DNA of 43,704 nt from Bifidobacterium amazonense (GCF_018555435.2 NZ_JAFEJT020000023.1:1-43704); one strand, 5' to 3'. Positions 26,162 through 34,233 are shown, counted from the stretch's first letter. Notes: generated by a model from the sequence alone, not told the origin. Made by a program: numbers and translations.

Positions 26162-27487
26162 ATGGCGAACGGCAGCGCACGTACACATTCCGACGGCAAG
26201 AAGGCATCGCCGGCATCGTCCCGGTCATCGAAGACGGCCGTTGCCGTCGCGATCGGACTGGTCACCTCGCTGTTCTTCGTGTGGGGCCTGACCATGAACC
26301 TCGTCAACGCCCTGAACACGCCGATCGGCAACTACATGCAGCTCAGCAGCGCCCAGTCATCGCTGCTGCAGGTGGCCTACTACAGCGCGTACTTCGTCAT
26401 GGCGATCCCCGCCGGTCTCATCGCGCGGCGGTTCGGCTACAAGGGCGGCATCATCTGCGGCCTCGCCCTGTTCGTGATCGGCTCGTTCATCGTCGCGCCG
26501 GCCACGAGCACATCCAGCTACATCCTGTTCCTGCTGGCCATGTTCGTCGTCGCGCTGGGCGCGGCCTCGCTCGAGGCGAACTGCAACCCGTACATCACCA
26601 AGCTCGGCGACGAGAAGGGCGAATCGTTCCGTCTGAATCTCGCGCAGAGCTTCAACGGCATCGGCACCGTCGTCGGCCCGCTCATCCTCGGCCGGATCCT
26701 GTCGGATACCGTCGCGCCCGGCGAACCGGGATTCGACGCGGCGAAGACCAAGTTCCTCTCCGACACGCGCGGCATCTACATGACCATCGGCATCGCGCTC
26801 GCCGTGCTGCTGATCATCTTCGTGGCCGTCAAGCTGCCGACGCCGCCCGGCGACGACGATGCGGCCGACGATTCGGGCACAGGTGCGGCGTCGGGTGCGG
26901 CTCAGGGCAGCGGATCGTTTGCCAATCTGCTGCACCGCCCGTATTTCACTCTGGGCGTGCTCGCGCAGTTCATGTTCCTCGGCATCCAGACCGGCGGCAT
27001 GGCCATGTTCGCCGCCTACGCGCTCAAGCATTGGGGCGAGGGCATCACGACCGGCCTCGCCACCACGCTGCTGTCGGTCATGGCGCTGCTGTTCACGCTC
27101 GGCCGGTTCATCACCACGCCGCTCATGGCCCGGTTCGATCCGGCGAAGATCCTCGGCTGGTACATGCTGGCCGGCGCGGCGCTGATGATCGTCGTGTTCC
27201 TTGGCCTGGGACGCGTGTCCGTGATCGCGCTGCTCGTCTCGTTCCTGTTCGTCTCGATCGGCTATCCGACGATCTTCTCGCTGACTCTGCGCGGCGCGAC
27301 CGGTGCGGCCGCGAAGACCGGCTCGTCGATCGTCGTGATGAGTATCGTCGGCGGCGCGGTGATCCCGTTCGTGCTCGGCATGATTCAGGATGCGGCCGGC
27401 ATCGAGATGGCCATGCTCGCGATGGTGCCGCTGTTCCTGTATGACGCGTGGTACGCGTTCTTCGGCTCGCGCATCGGGCGGGACTGA
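26162..27487 (+). CDS. FucP-type MFS sugar:proton symporter
   Basis: The 441-residue protein has twelve predicted membrane segments. FFVWGLTMNLVNALNTP at residues 37-53 and LLQVAYYSAYFVMAIPAGL at 65-83, followed by ANCNPYITKLG and RLNLAQSFNGIGTVVGP near 140-180, are signatures of the FucP (L-fucose permease) branch of the major facilitator superfamily. Relatives carry L-fucose, L-galactose, D-arabinose, glucose or N-acetylglucosamine, so the substrate is not fixed; a GH95 enzyme in the same window makes L-fucose or L-galactose attractive. A ribosome binding site (AGAGAGG) precedes the ATG. A Ser/Ala/Gly/Asp-rich loop near residues 228-255 separates the two six-helix halves. It appears to be a single-gene unit, bounded upstream by a strong terminator. 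Confidence 0.85.
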   Translation: MANGSARTHSDGKKASPASSRSSKTAVAVAIGLVTSLFFVWGLTMNLVNALNTPIGNYMQLSSAQSSLLQVAYYSAYFVMAIPAGLIARRFGYKGGIICGLALFVIGSFIVAPATSTSSYILFLLAMFVVALGAASLEANCNPYITKLGDEKGESFRLNLAQSFNGIGTVVGPLILGRILSDTVAPGEPGFDAAKTKFLSDTRGIYMTIGIALAVLLIIFVAVKLPTPPGDDDAADDSGTGAASGAAQGSGSFANLLHRPYFTLGVLAQFMFLGIQTGGMAMFAAYALKHWGEGITTGLATTLLSVMALLFTLGRFITTPLMARFDPAKILGWYMLAGAALMIVVFLGLGRVSVIALLVSFLFVSIGYPTIFSLTLRGATGAAAKTGSSIVVMSIVGGAVIPFVLGMIQDAAGIEMAMLAMVPLFLYDAWYAFFGSRIGRD

Positions 27488-27939
27488 CTGTCCGGGACTG
27501 GATGTTGTCGCGCCGGCGGTCGTGACCGTCTTGGGCGAACGGCTCAGTCTTTCGGCCATGCTGACATGTCGTTGCGTGTCATTGTGTGTCGTTGCGGTCC
27601 GAGGCGAACGGTTCGTCGCCGTGGACCGCAATCCTGGACAATCCGGTTGCCCCTGTTGATGTCCGCTTGGCCGGGTTGCTGGCCTTGGCTCGGCCGGTGC
27701 GTGTCTGATTACCGGCCATTTAGGTAAGCGCTTGCTGTTAGGTTGATCACATATTAGATGAACTGCTTATTAAATTGGTTTCTTGTATGGTAAGCGCTTA
27801 CCGAACTGTGGTATAGTGAGAGTCAGGTTGCACAAAGCGTCCGTGTTTCCCCGGTCGCTGACGACGATCCGGCGAAACGATGCCCGAGTCCAAGTGCTCG
27901 CGGCACACACGGATCGCACAGGGGAGGAAAGGAACGGAC
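27488..27939 (+). promoter_or_regulatory. Intergenic control region with two GGTAAGCGCTTACC-type operators
   Basis: GGTAAGCGCTTGCT (27723-27736) and the perfect palindrome GGTAAGCGCTTACC (27789-27802) are 66 bases apart, about six helical turns. TATAGT (27812-27817) is a likely -10, ten bases after the second site, so a repressor there would cover the -35 region. A DNA loop between the two sites is plausible. No gene is visible from 27488 to 27939. Confidence 0.65.
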
Positions 27940-28614
27940 GTGCCATATCTTGCCAAGCGAATCACCTGCTTTCTCGTCGGCATCGCCATCGAATCGTTCG
28001 GCATCGCACTCATCACGAAAAGCGATCTCGGCACCTCGCCGATCTCGGGCATCGCGTGGGTGACGACGCTGCGCTTCCCCCAGATCAGCTTCGGCGTCAC
28101 GACCTTCGCGGTCAACGTGGCGTTTCTTGTCATCGAGATCGCCCTGCTGCGTCGCGATTTCCATCCCGTCCAGTATCTGCAGCTGGCGGTCACGTTCTGG
28201 TTCGCGGGCACGCTGGACGTGAGCATGCGTCTGCTCGCATGGTTCGTGCCGGATACGTGGTGGAGCCAAGGCGTCGGATTGCTGCTCGGCTGCGTGATCC
28301 TGGCGCTCGGCATCTGCATGGAGGTCGCGCCCGGACTCATCATGGTGCCCGGCGAGGGCGTGGTGAACGCCTTCGCGACCGTGACCAAGGTGCGGTTCGG
28401 CACGGTCAAGGTCTGCTTCGACGTCTCGCTGGTCATCATCGCCGGCATCATGTCGTTCGTGTTCTTCGGCCGCATCGACGGCCTTGGCGTCGGCACGGTC
28501 GTGGCCGCGGTCATCACCGGTCAGATCGTCAATCTGATCAACTGTTTCTGCCGGTTCGTCCCGGCAAAGCCACGCCTAACCGTCCGCCCTGCTGTCGTGA
28601 GTGAGCGGTCGTGA
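27940..28614 (+). CDS. YczE/YyaS-like (DUF6198-type) integral membrane protein
   Basis: The GTG at 27940 is taken as start because GGGGAGGAAAGGAAC lies just upstream and the first membrane helix begins directly after it; an ATG at 27880 would add a charged, non-hydrophobic tail. The 224-residue product has five to six membrane segments. LVGIAIESFGIALITKSDLGTSPISGI near the start and MEVAPGLIMVPGEGVVNAFA near residue 125 are the conserved pair of half-repeats of YczE/YitT-like proteins. Function is unknown in the family; transport or transporter regulation is often guessed. The last residues (VVSERS) are encoded inside the first copies of a 14-base tandem repeat, so the natural C-terminus may have been altered by repeat expansion. 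Confidence 0.7.
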   Translation: MPYLAKRITCFLVGIAIESFGIALITKSDLGTSPISGIAWVTTLRFPQISFGVTTFAVNVAFLVIEIALLRRDFHPVQYLQLAVTFWFAGTLDVSMRLLAWFVPDTWWSQGVGLLLGCVILALGICMEVAPGLIMVPGEGVVNAFATVTKVRFGTVKVCFDVSLVIIAGIMSFVFFGRIDGLGVGTVVAAVITGQIVNLINCFCRFVPAKPRLTVRPAVVSERS

Positions 28615-28715
28615 GTGAGCGGCAGTGAACGAGCGGTCGTGAGTGGTCTTGGGCGAGCGGTCCTGAACGAGCGGTCCTGAACGAGCGGCCGTGCGGTCGT
28701 AAACGGTCTTGGGCG
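28595..28715 (+). repeat. Degenerate 14-base tandem repeat (GTCGTGAGTGAGCG type)
   Basis: The unit GTCGTGAGTGAGCG repeats about seven times with drift (GTCCTGAACGAGCG, GCAGTGAACGAGCG and longer variants with GGTCTTGGGCGAGCG). The first copies overlap the 3' end and stop codon of the YczE-like gene; the rest is intergenic. Confidence 0.85.
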
Positions 28716-28814
28716 GCGCGATTGCCGCCGCTCTCGCCACAAGTTTTGTCGCCATGCCGATCCAAGCGGTTCTCTCCTTGTGCGGGACGCGCATGCAAGA
28801 CGTGGCAAACTGTC

Positions 28815-28841
28815 GGAAAGCGCTTTCGATCGATGTACAAT
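28815..28841 (+). promoter_or_regulatory. Operator GGAAAGCGCTTTCG and -10 before the dehydrogenase gene
   Basis: GGAAAGCGCTTTCG (28815-28828), with a perfect GAAAGCGCTTTC core, ends eight bases before TACAAT (28836-28841), a good -10. The -35 position would fall at the left edge of the operator, giving clear repressor geometry. Confidence 0.6.
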
Positions 28842-28915
28842 CAATCGGCGAAGTGATTGGCCAAGTTTGAACGTTTGAACGCTGAGGTGCGTGAACATCA
28901 TCGAAGGAGCGTCGT

Positions 28916-29998
28916 ATGGCACAGGAGTCGGTGCACATGTCGGGCATGGCGGAAACCCGGCGGGGAGACAAGCCGTTCGTCGTATTCTCGTTCCGTCCCG
29001 CCGATCTGATCGACAAGATCATGGGACGCGACGCATGGCATGAACTCGGCGCCGTCGCCGACTGGGATCGCGACGAAACCGGTCGTCCGGTCGTCGTCGA
29101 GGACTTCCACGACCCAGCGAACGCCGAACGCATCGCCCGCGCCGACTACATCATCACCGGCTGGGGCGGCGAGAAGCTGATCGACGAGGCCGTGCTCGAC
29201 GCCATGCCGAACCTCAAGGCCATCTTCGCCGCCAGCGGCGCAGCGTCCCGCATCTTCACCGACGACACGGCCGCACGCGCCGCCAAGTCGCGCGGCATCG
29301 AACTGTCGAACTCCGGCTATATCAACGGACTGCCGGTCGCCGAATACTGCTTCGCGAACATCCTGCTCGCCAACAAGCAGTTCTTCCGCGCCGAACGCAT
29401 GTACCACGAGCAGCGCGGCTGGGGTGCGTGGGTCGATGTGCAGAGCGTGTTCGAGCACGTCGGCAACTACGAGAAAACGGTCGGACTCGTGTGCGCATCG
29501 TCGCGCATCGGCCGTCGGCTTATGGCCATGCTGCAGATGACCCGGCTCGACGTGCTCGCGTACGCGATCGACATGTCCGCCGACGAGGCGGCGTCGTACG
29601 GCGCGACCAAGGCCGACCTTGACACGCTGCTCGCGCAGTCGGACATCGTTTCGCTGCACGCTCCTGACATTCCGCCCCTGCGTGGCATGATCGGCGCGCG
29701 CGAACTCGCGCTGATGAAGGACGGCGCGACGCTGCTCAACTCGGCGCGCGGCCGCGTCGTCGACCACGATGCGCTGATCGCGGAACTCAAGACGGGCCGC
29801 ATCAACGCGATCCTCGACGTGACCTGGCCCGAGCCGCTGCCGAGCGACTCGCCGCTGTGGGACATGCCGAACGTGATCCTCACCCCGCACATCGCCGGAT
29901 CGACCGGTTCGGAGCTGCATGCGATGGGGTTGAACGTGGCCGAGGAGCTTGCACGTGCCGCCGCGGGGCGTCCGCTCAGGTACCGCGAGGAGTACTGA
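28916..29998 (+). CDS. D-2-hydroxyacid dehydrogenase family protein
   Basis: The 360-residue protein starts after CGAAGGAGCGTCGT. It has the split catalytic domain and central NAD-binding domain of the D-isomer-specific 2-hydroxyacid dehydrogenases. NSARGRVVDHDALIAELKTGRI near residues 262-283 carries the substrate-binding Arg, DVTWPEPLP the region of the catalytic Glu, and TPHIAGSTGSE near 322 the catalytic His. The nucleotide-binding glycine motif is atypical: VCASSRIGRR instead of a GxGxxG run, resembling a subgroup with GASxIGR. The reaction would be NAD(P)H-dependent reduction of a 2-keto acid or the reverse. Next to sugar genes it may handle a 2-keto acid from deoxysugar or uronate breakdown; this is inference. 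Confidence 0.82.
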   Translation: MAQESVHMSGMAETRRGDKPFVVFSFRPADLIDKIMGRDAWHELGAVADWDRDETGRPVVVEDFHDPANAERIARADYIITGWGGEKLIDEAVLDAMPNLKAIFAASGAASRIFTDDTAARAAKSRGIELSNSGYINGLPVAEYCFANILLANKQFFRAERMYHEQRGWGAWVDVQSVFEHVGNYEKTVGLVCASSRIGRRLMAMLQMTRLDVLAYAIDMSADEAASYGATKADLDTLLAQSDIVSLHAPDIPPLRGMIGARELALMKDGATLLNSARGRVVDHDALIAELKTGRINAILDVTWPEPLPSDSPLWDMPNVILTPHIAGSTGSELHAMGLNVAEELARAAAGRPLRYREEY

Positions 29999-30144
29999 TC
30001 CGCTATCCGCGGTCTGCGAGGCGTTGCATGCGCGTCCGAACGCTCGCTCGGGTGCCGCGAGGAGCGCTGAGGGGTGTAGGGGAGCGCGCTGCGGGTGCTG
30101 TGCAATGCCGCCGGCGGGCTTGATGTCGAATATCGGGGGTTGGG

Positions 30145-30472
30145 TCACGCGATGGAAGAATGGGGGATTTTTCCATCGCGTGACTGGCTGTTTGTTCATA
30201 CGATGGATTGAATCGTGCCGATTCCATCGCGTGACCTCGAAACTCGCGTAAGGGGGGTCACGGGATGGAAAAACGAGCGGTTCTGCCATCGCGTGAGCAA
30301 GCGGTCGGTCACGCGATGGCGTCACGGGTGGTATTTGCCATCGCGTGACCTGGAAACTGCTTTTCAAGCCCTGTTGACGAGGTCACGGGATGGATTGAAA
30401 CGGGTCAATTCCATCGCGTGATCTGGGTTGTGATCACGCGATGGCAAAACCGGTCGAAATGCCATCGCGTGA
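30145..30472. repeat. Array of six TCACGCGATGG hairpins
   Basis: Six consecutive inverted pairs share arms of TCACGCGATGG(A/C) and (T/G)CCATCGCGTGA. Left and right arms lie at 30145-30157/30171-30183, 30196-30207/30223-30234, 30258-30269/30285-30296, 30309-30320/30337-30348, 30383-30394/30410-30421 and 30434-30445/30461-30472. Right arms are nearly invariant; left arms vary (TCACGGG, TCATACG). Loops are 13-16 bases and unrelated, but bases next to the stems often pair (GGAA with TTCC, GGC with GCC). The whole block lies between the dehydrogenase and the third importer and has no credible ORF. Confidence 0.92.
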
Positions 30473-30583
30473 CCTCGGGCCTTCGAATGCCGAGTTGCGC
30501 GGTGGATTGTAGTGCCCGGTACTGTTGCGTGGACGTATGGGTCGGCGTCGACCGGTCGCGCTTTCGCTCGGCGTGTTGCGATA

Positions 30584-30653
30584 TTGACGGAAAGGGATTT
30601 CCGCGTTATATTCATAGCGTTATGAAATTCATAACGCTATGAATTTCATAACG
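30584..30653 (+). promoter_or_regulatory. Promoter of importer 3 with overlapping CGTTATGAAATTCATAACG operators
   Basis: TTGACG (30584-30589) and TATATT (30607-30612) are 17 bases apart. Right downstream, over the start point, lie the perfect 19-base palindrome CGTTATGAAATTCATAACG (30618-30636, odd centre) and a second copy, CGCTATGAATTTCATAACG (30635-30653), sharing two bases with the first. A partial third copy, CGTTATATTCATAGCG (30603-30618), overlaps the -10. This operator is unrelated to the other three types in the window; LacI regulator 3 is the nearest candidate to bind it. Confidence 0.7.
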
Positions 30654-30702
30654 CTAAGAAACGTCGTCCGCCAGAGCTGGCGGGCGAGTATGGGAAAGGC
30701 AC

Positions 30703-32061
30703 ATGATGAAGCCAATGAAGTCGGTCAAGCGGATCACCGCCGTCGTCGCATCCGCCGCCTGCCTGCTGGGAGCCGCGGCCTGCGGCAACACGTCGTCCAA
30801 CGATTCGTCCGCATCGTCCTCCACGTCGAACGGACCCGTCGAGATCGAGGCGTGGGGCTGGGACAAGAACGCGCACATCGCCATCGACAAGTTTAACAAG
30901 TCGCAGAACGAGGTCAAGGTCAAGTACGTGCTGCAGGCGTCCAACACCGCCACCCAGCAGAACTTCCGCAACGCGTTCGAGGCCAAGAGCAAGCTGCCCG
31001 ACTTCGTGCAGGGCTTCGCGCCGCTGACCACCAACGTGTCCAACGGCTGGGCCGAGGACATCACCGACGCCATCCAGCCGCTGCTGCCGAAGTACACCGA
31101 CGCGGCCAAGGCCAACGCCTCCCTCGACGGCAAGTACTACGGCCTGCCGGGAGTGGCCGACGGCACCTACGCCATCTTCAACACCGACGTGCTCGCCAAG
31201 TACGGCGTCGACGCCCCGAAGACGTGGGACGACGTGATCGCGCTCGGCGAGAAGATGAAGGCCGACGGCGGCACCGTGATGAACCTGGCCGGCGAGGATC
31301 CGTCCGGCTTCATGCAGATCGCGCAGGCGGCCGGCGCCAAGTGGTTCTCCATCGATGGCGACAACTGGGTCGTGAACATGCAGGACGAGGGCACCGACAA
31401 GGCCGTCGACATCATCCAGACGCTCATCGACGGCGACATGGTCTCGCACCAGACCTACCAGGACAAGCCCGCCCTGTACAACTACTTCGATTCCGGCAAG
31501 CTCGGCATGACCACGCTGGCCTACTGGTCGAGCACCGGCTACAAGACCAACATGCCGAACACCTCCGGCAAGTGGGAGGCGGGCAACTTCCCGCAGGTCG
31601 TGGCCGGCAAGGACAACGTGCCGGGCATCATCAGCCAGGTCGCGTTCATCCCGAAGGGCACCAGCAAGGAGCACCAGGAAGCCGTGATCAAGTGGATCAA
31701 CTGGCAGAACACCCCCGAAGGCTACGAGGCCGGCCGCGACCCCGACACCAACACCCTCGGCGTGCCGGCGGGCCGCACCGACAAGGCCAACCTCGACGTC
31801 GAGAAGTACATCGACGAGGCCATCCCGGACAAGTTCTACAGCAACGACGACGAGGCCAAGAAGGTCATCCTCAACGCGGCGCAGAACGCCATGGGCGGCT
31901 TCGATCTCGGCCCGGACTACGACGCGTGGTTCCCGGAGCTGCAGGACCAGTGGGGCAAGGCCGTGGCCAAGCAGATCACGCTCAAGGACGCGATCAAGAA
32001 CGTCCAGAAGTTCATCGTCAACGACCTCAAGGACAAGGGCATCAACGTCAAGGAAGGCTGA
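30703..32061 (+). CDS. Sugar ABC transporter substrate-binding lipoprotein (importer 3)
   Basis: The 452-residue protein has a signal peptide ending LLGAAAC (Cys27 lipidated) and a Ser/Thr linker. VEIEAWGWDKNAHIAIDKFNKSQNEVKVKYV and later ALYNYFDSGKLGMTTLAYWSS are typical of MalE/MsmE-type family 1 binding proteins, here of normal length. GGGAAAGG precedes two adjacent ATG codons (30703 and 30706). It heads a unit with two permeases and a beta-helix enzyme, so the likely ligand is the substrate of that enzyme. A large hairpin separates it from the permeases. Confidence 0.88.
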   Translation: MMKPMKSVKRITAVVASAACLLGAAACGNTSSNDSSASSSTSNGPVEIEAWGWDKNAHIAIDKFNKSQNEVKVKYVLQASNTATQQNFRNAFEAKSKLPDFVQGFAPLTTNVSNGWAEDITDAIQPLLPKYTDAAKANASLDGKYYGLPGVADGTYAIFNTDVLAKYGVDAPKTWDDVIALGEKMKADGGTVMNLAGEDPSGFMQIAQAAGAKWFSIDGDNWVVNMQDEGTDKAVDIIQTLIDGDMVSHQTYQDKPALYNYFDSGKLGMTTLAYWSSTGYKTNMPNTSGKWEAGNFPQVVAGKDNVPGIISQVAFIPKGTSKEHQEAVIKWINWQNTPEGYEAGRDPDTNTLGVPAGRTDKANLDVEKYIDEAIPDKFYSNDDEAKKVILNAAQNAMGGFDLGPDYDAWFPELQDQWGKAVAKQITLKDAIKNVQKFIVNDLKDKGINVKEG

Positions 32062-32098
32062 CGCCCGTCCCGATACGCGAGTCCCTGCACAATGACAT

Positions 32099-32163
32099 GT
32101 CCGCCGCCGCGCGCCCGTCGCGGCCCAAACGGCCAGGAGGGCGCACGCCCTGCGGCGGCGGAC
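32099..32163 (+). terminator. Intercistronic hairpin after binding protein 3
   Basis: A perfect 12-base stem pairs 32099-32110 (GTCCGCCGCCGC) with 32152-32163 around a 41-base loop that itself contains a short GGCC/GGCC pairing. It is followed by ATTCGTTTTCC. It occupies the same place as the hairpin in importer 1, so partial termination or mRNA protection after the binding-protein gene is likely. Confidence 0.55.
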
Positions 32164-32215
32164 CATTCGTTTTCCGGGTTTCCCGGTTTCCGATTTCAAC
32201 AAAAGAAGGTTTGTC

Positions 32216-33142
32216 ATGGCTGACAGCACAGTGGCCGCGCCCAGCGGCGGCCCGGGCGCCCGGCACGTCCCGTGGCGCATCCTGCAGGCCGCAAAGGGCG
32301 CGTCGTTCGTCGTCCCGTTCTTCTGCGGCTTCGTGTTCTTCGTGATCACCCCGATCATCATGTCGTTCCGCGTGGTGGCGTACAACAAGCAGAAGTCCGG
32401 CCTCGGCCTGGGCGAGGCGAAGGAGACGTTCGTGGGCCTGGCGAACATCGTCAAGGCCGCGGGCGACACCACGTTCTGGGTCGGGTTCGGCCGCGTGGCC
32501 CTCTACGGCATCATCATGGTGCCGCTCACCCAGTTCCTGTCGATGTGCATGGCCCTGCTCATCGATTCGGTCAAGGCCAGGACGGCCGGCAAGTTCCGCA
32601 TCCTGCTGCTCCTGCCGTACATGACCCCGGGCGTGGTGCAGACGATCATCTGGATCTACCTGTACAGCCCGACCACCAGCCCGTTCAAGTGGACCGGCAT
32701 CAACTTCTTCGATTCGAACCTCGTATGGTTCTCGATGGGCCAGATGGCCGTGTGGGCCGGCCTCGGATTCAACATGCTCATCATGTACGGCTCGCTGCAG
32801 TCGATCCCGGGCGAGGTGATCGAGGCGGCGCGTCTGGACGGCGCGTCCGAGGTGCGCATCGCGTTCTCGATCAAGGTGCCGTACATGGTCAGTTCGGTCA
32901 CGTTCACGACGCTGTTCGCCGTGATCGGCACGCTGCAGCTGTTCGATCAACCGTACTTCTTCCGTTCGATCAGCCCGCAGACGATCACCAAGGACTTCAC
33001 GCCGGCGATGATGATCTACAACCAGGCGTTCCAGGTGGGCAACATCAACTATGCGACCGCGCTGTCGCTGCTGCTGGCGGCCGTGCTGTGCGTCGCGTCG
33101 ATCGGCGTGTACGTGCTGCAGGGAAAGGTGAATAAGGTATGA
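32216..33142 (+). CDS. Sugar ABC transporter permease (importer 3, MalF-type)
   Basis: The 308-residue permease starts after AAGAAGGTTTGTC. It has six membrane segments, the first at about 24-46, a periplasmic loop region and the EAA loop IEAARLDGASEVRIAF near residue 201. The stop overlaps the next start (ATGA), so the two permeases are coupled. It should form the channel with the 33139 product and receive ligand from the 30703 binding protein. No ATPase gene is near. Confidence 0.9.
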   Translation: MADSTVAAPSGGPGARHVPWRILQAAKGASFVVPFFCGFVFFVITPIIMSFRVVAYNKQKSGLGLGEAKETFVGLANIVKAAGDTTFWVGFGRVALYGIIMVPLTQFLSMCMALLIDSVKARTAGKFRILLLLPYMTPGVVQTIIWIYLYSPTTSPFKWTGINFFDSNLVWFSMGQMAVWAGLGFNMLIMYGSLQSIPGEVIEAARLDGASEVRIAFSIKVPYMVSSVTFTTLFAVIGTLQLFDQPYFFRSISPQTITKDFTPAMMIYNQAFQVGNINYATALSLLLAAVLCVASIGVYVLQGKVNKV

Positions 33143-34125
33143 GCGACGTGGCGATTTCCAAGATGTCCGGCAAGGTGTCCGGCCACAAGGCGGAGTCCGG
33201 CGGCCACGGCGGCCTCGGCGGCTGGCTGGAGCGCCGCCGCCGCGACCGGTTGGCCGACCAGTCGGGCGAGTCGACCGCGAACCAGGTCAAGGGCACGTCC
33301 AAGTGGCTGGTGCTGGGCCTGCTGGTGCTGCTCGCGTTCTACGCGGTGGCGCCCCTGTGGTGGCTGGTCGTGGCCGTCACGAAGTCGACGAGCACGATCT
33401 ACACGACGAACGGCCTGTGGTTCGCCGGCAAGTTCAACCTGTTCGAGAACCTGCACGACCTGTTCACGTACCAGGACGGCATCTACGCGACATGGCTGTG
33501 GAACACGGTGTGGCTGTCCACCGTCACGTCGGCGGGCGCGATGGTGATCACCGTGGCCGCCGGCTACGCGCTGGCCAAGTACCGGTTCTTCGGCAAGCGG
33601 CTCGTGATGGGTCTGATCATGGCCTCGTTCATCATCCCCGGCACGCTGCTGACGGTGCCCTCGTTCATCCTGTTCCAGAAGGTCGGCCTGTACGACAACT
33701 GGTGGGTAATGATCCTGCCGGCCTGCTTCACGCCGATGGACGCGTATCTGGCGAAGGTGTACGCCGAGGGCGCGGTGCCGGACGAGCTCATGGAGGCCGC
33801 CCGCATCGACGGCGCGGGCGAGTACCGGATCTTCACCGAGATCTCGTGGAGGCTGATGGTCACGCCGGCCGCGACGATCTTCCTGCTGCATTTCGTCGGC
33901 TCGTGGAACTCGTTCATGTGGCCGATGATCTTCCTCAAGGACTACCACAAGTGGACCGTCATGCTCGGCCTGCAGTCGTGGCTGGCCCGCGGCACGGACT
34001 CGCAGTACGACCTGACGATGCTGGTCATCACCGGCGCGTTCATCTCGATGATCCCCGTCGTGATCCTGATGATCGCGATGCAGCGCTACTGGAAGTCCGG
34101 CGTCACCGTCGGCAGTCTCAAGTAG
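33139..34125 (+). CDS. Sugar ABC transporter permease (importer 3, MalG-type)
   Basis: The 328-residue subunit has a long polar N-terminus (residues 1-50, Gly/His/Arg-rich), six membrane segments and the EAA loop MEAARIDGAGEYRIF near residue 217. It ends in RYWKSGVTVGSLK, the usual ending of this class. The start is coupled to the previous stop. It is followed by a GC-rich hairpin and then by a beta-helix glycosidase gene. Confidence 0.9.
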   Translation: MSDVAISKMSGKVSGHKAESGGHGGLGGWLERRRRDRLADQSGESTANQVKGTSKWLVLGLLVLLAFYAVAPLWWLVVAVTKSTSTIYTTNGLWFAGKFNLFENLHDLFTYQDGIYATWLWNTVWLSTVTSAGAMVITVAAGYALAKYRFFGKRLVMGLIMASFIIPGTLLTVPSFILFQKVGLYDNWWVMILPACFTPMDAYLAKVYAEGAVPDELMEAARIDGAGEYRIFTEISWRLMVTPAATIFLLHFVGSWNSFMWPMIFLKDYHKWTVMLGLQSWLARGTDSQYDLTMLVITGAFISMIPVVILMIAMQRYWKSGVTVGSLK

Positions 34126-34201
34126 CGGTACGACTGAGGTCGGCGCGGCGATCCGACCCGGCCGCATCCGACGCACACCCGGCGAAACGGGAACCAACCG
34201 T

Positions 34202-34233
34202 CCTCCCGCCCTCTCCCTTGCTCGGGCGGGAGG
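34202..34233 (+). terminator. GC-rich hairpin after importer 3
   Basis: CCTCCCGCCC (34202-34211) pairs perfectly with GGGCGGGAGG (34224-34233), with a 12-base loop and a CTTCCTCATCTTTCC tail. It is a plausible terminator or attenuator between the permeases and the beta-helix gene, which starts 72 bases later. Confidence 0.65.

Noticed and set aside
28898..30367. A minus-strand frame of 489 codons with repeated VTRW and PSRD peptides
   Set aside because: The repeated peptides are translations of the TCACGCGATGG hairpin arms, and the rest is antisense to the hydroxyacid dehydrogenase. Similar small plus-strand frames at 29949-30421 are rejected for the same reason.
30145..30472. CRISPR array
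   Set aside because: The repeats are only 11-13 bases, alternate in orientation and leave loops and gaps of unequal size; no cas gene is present.
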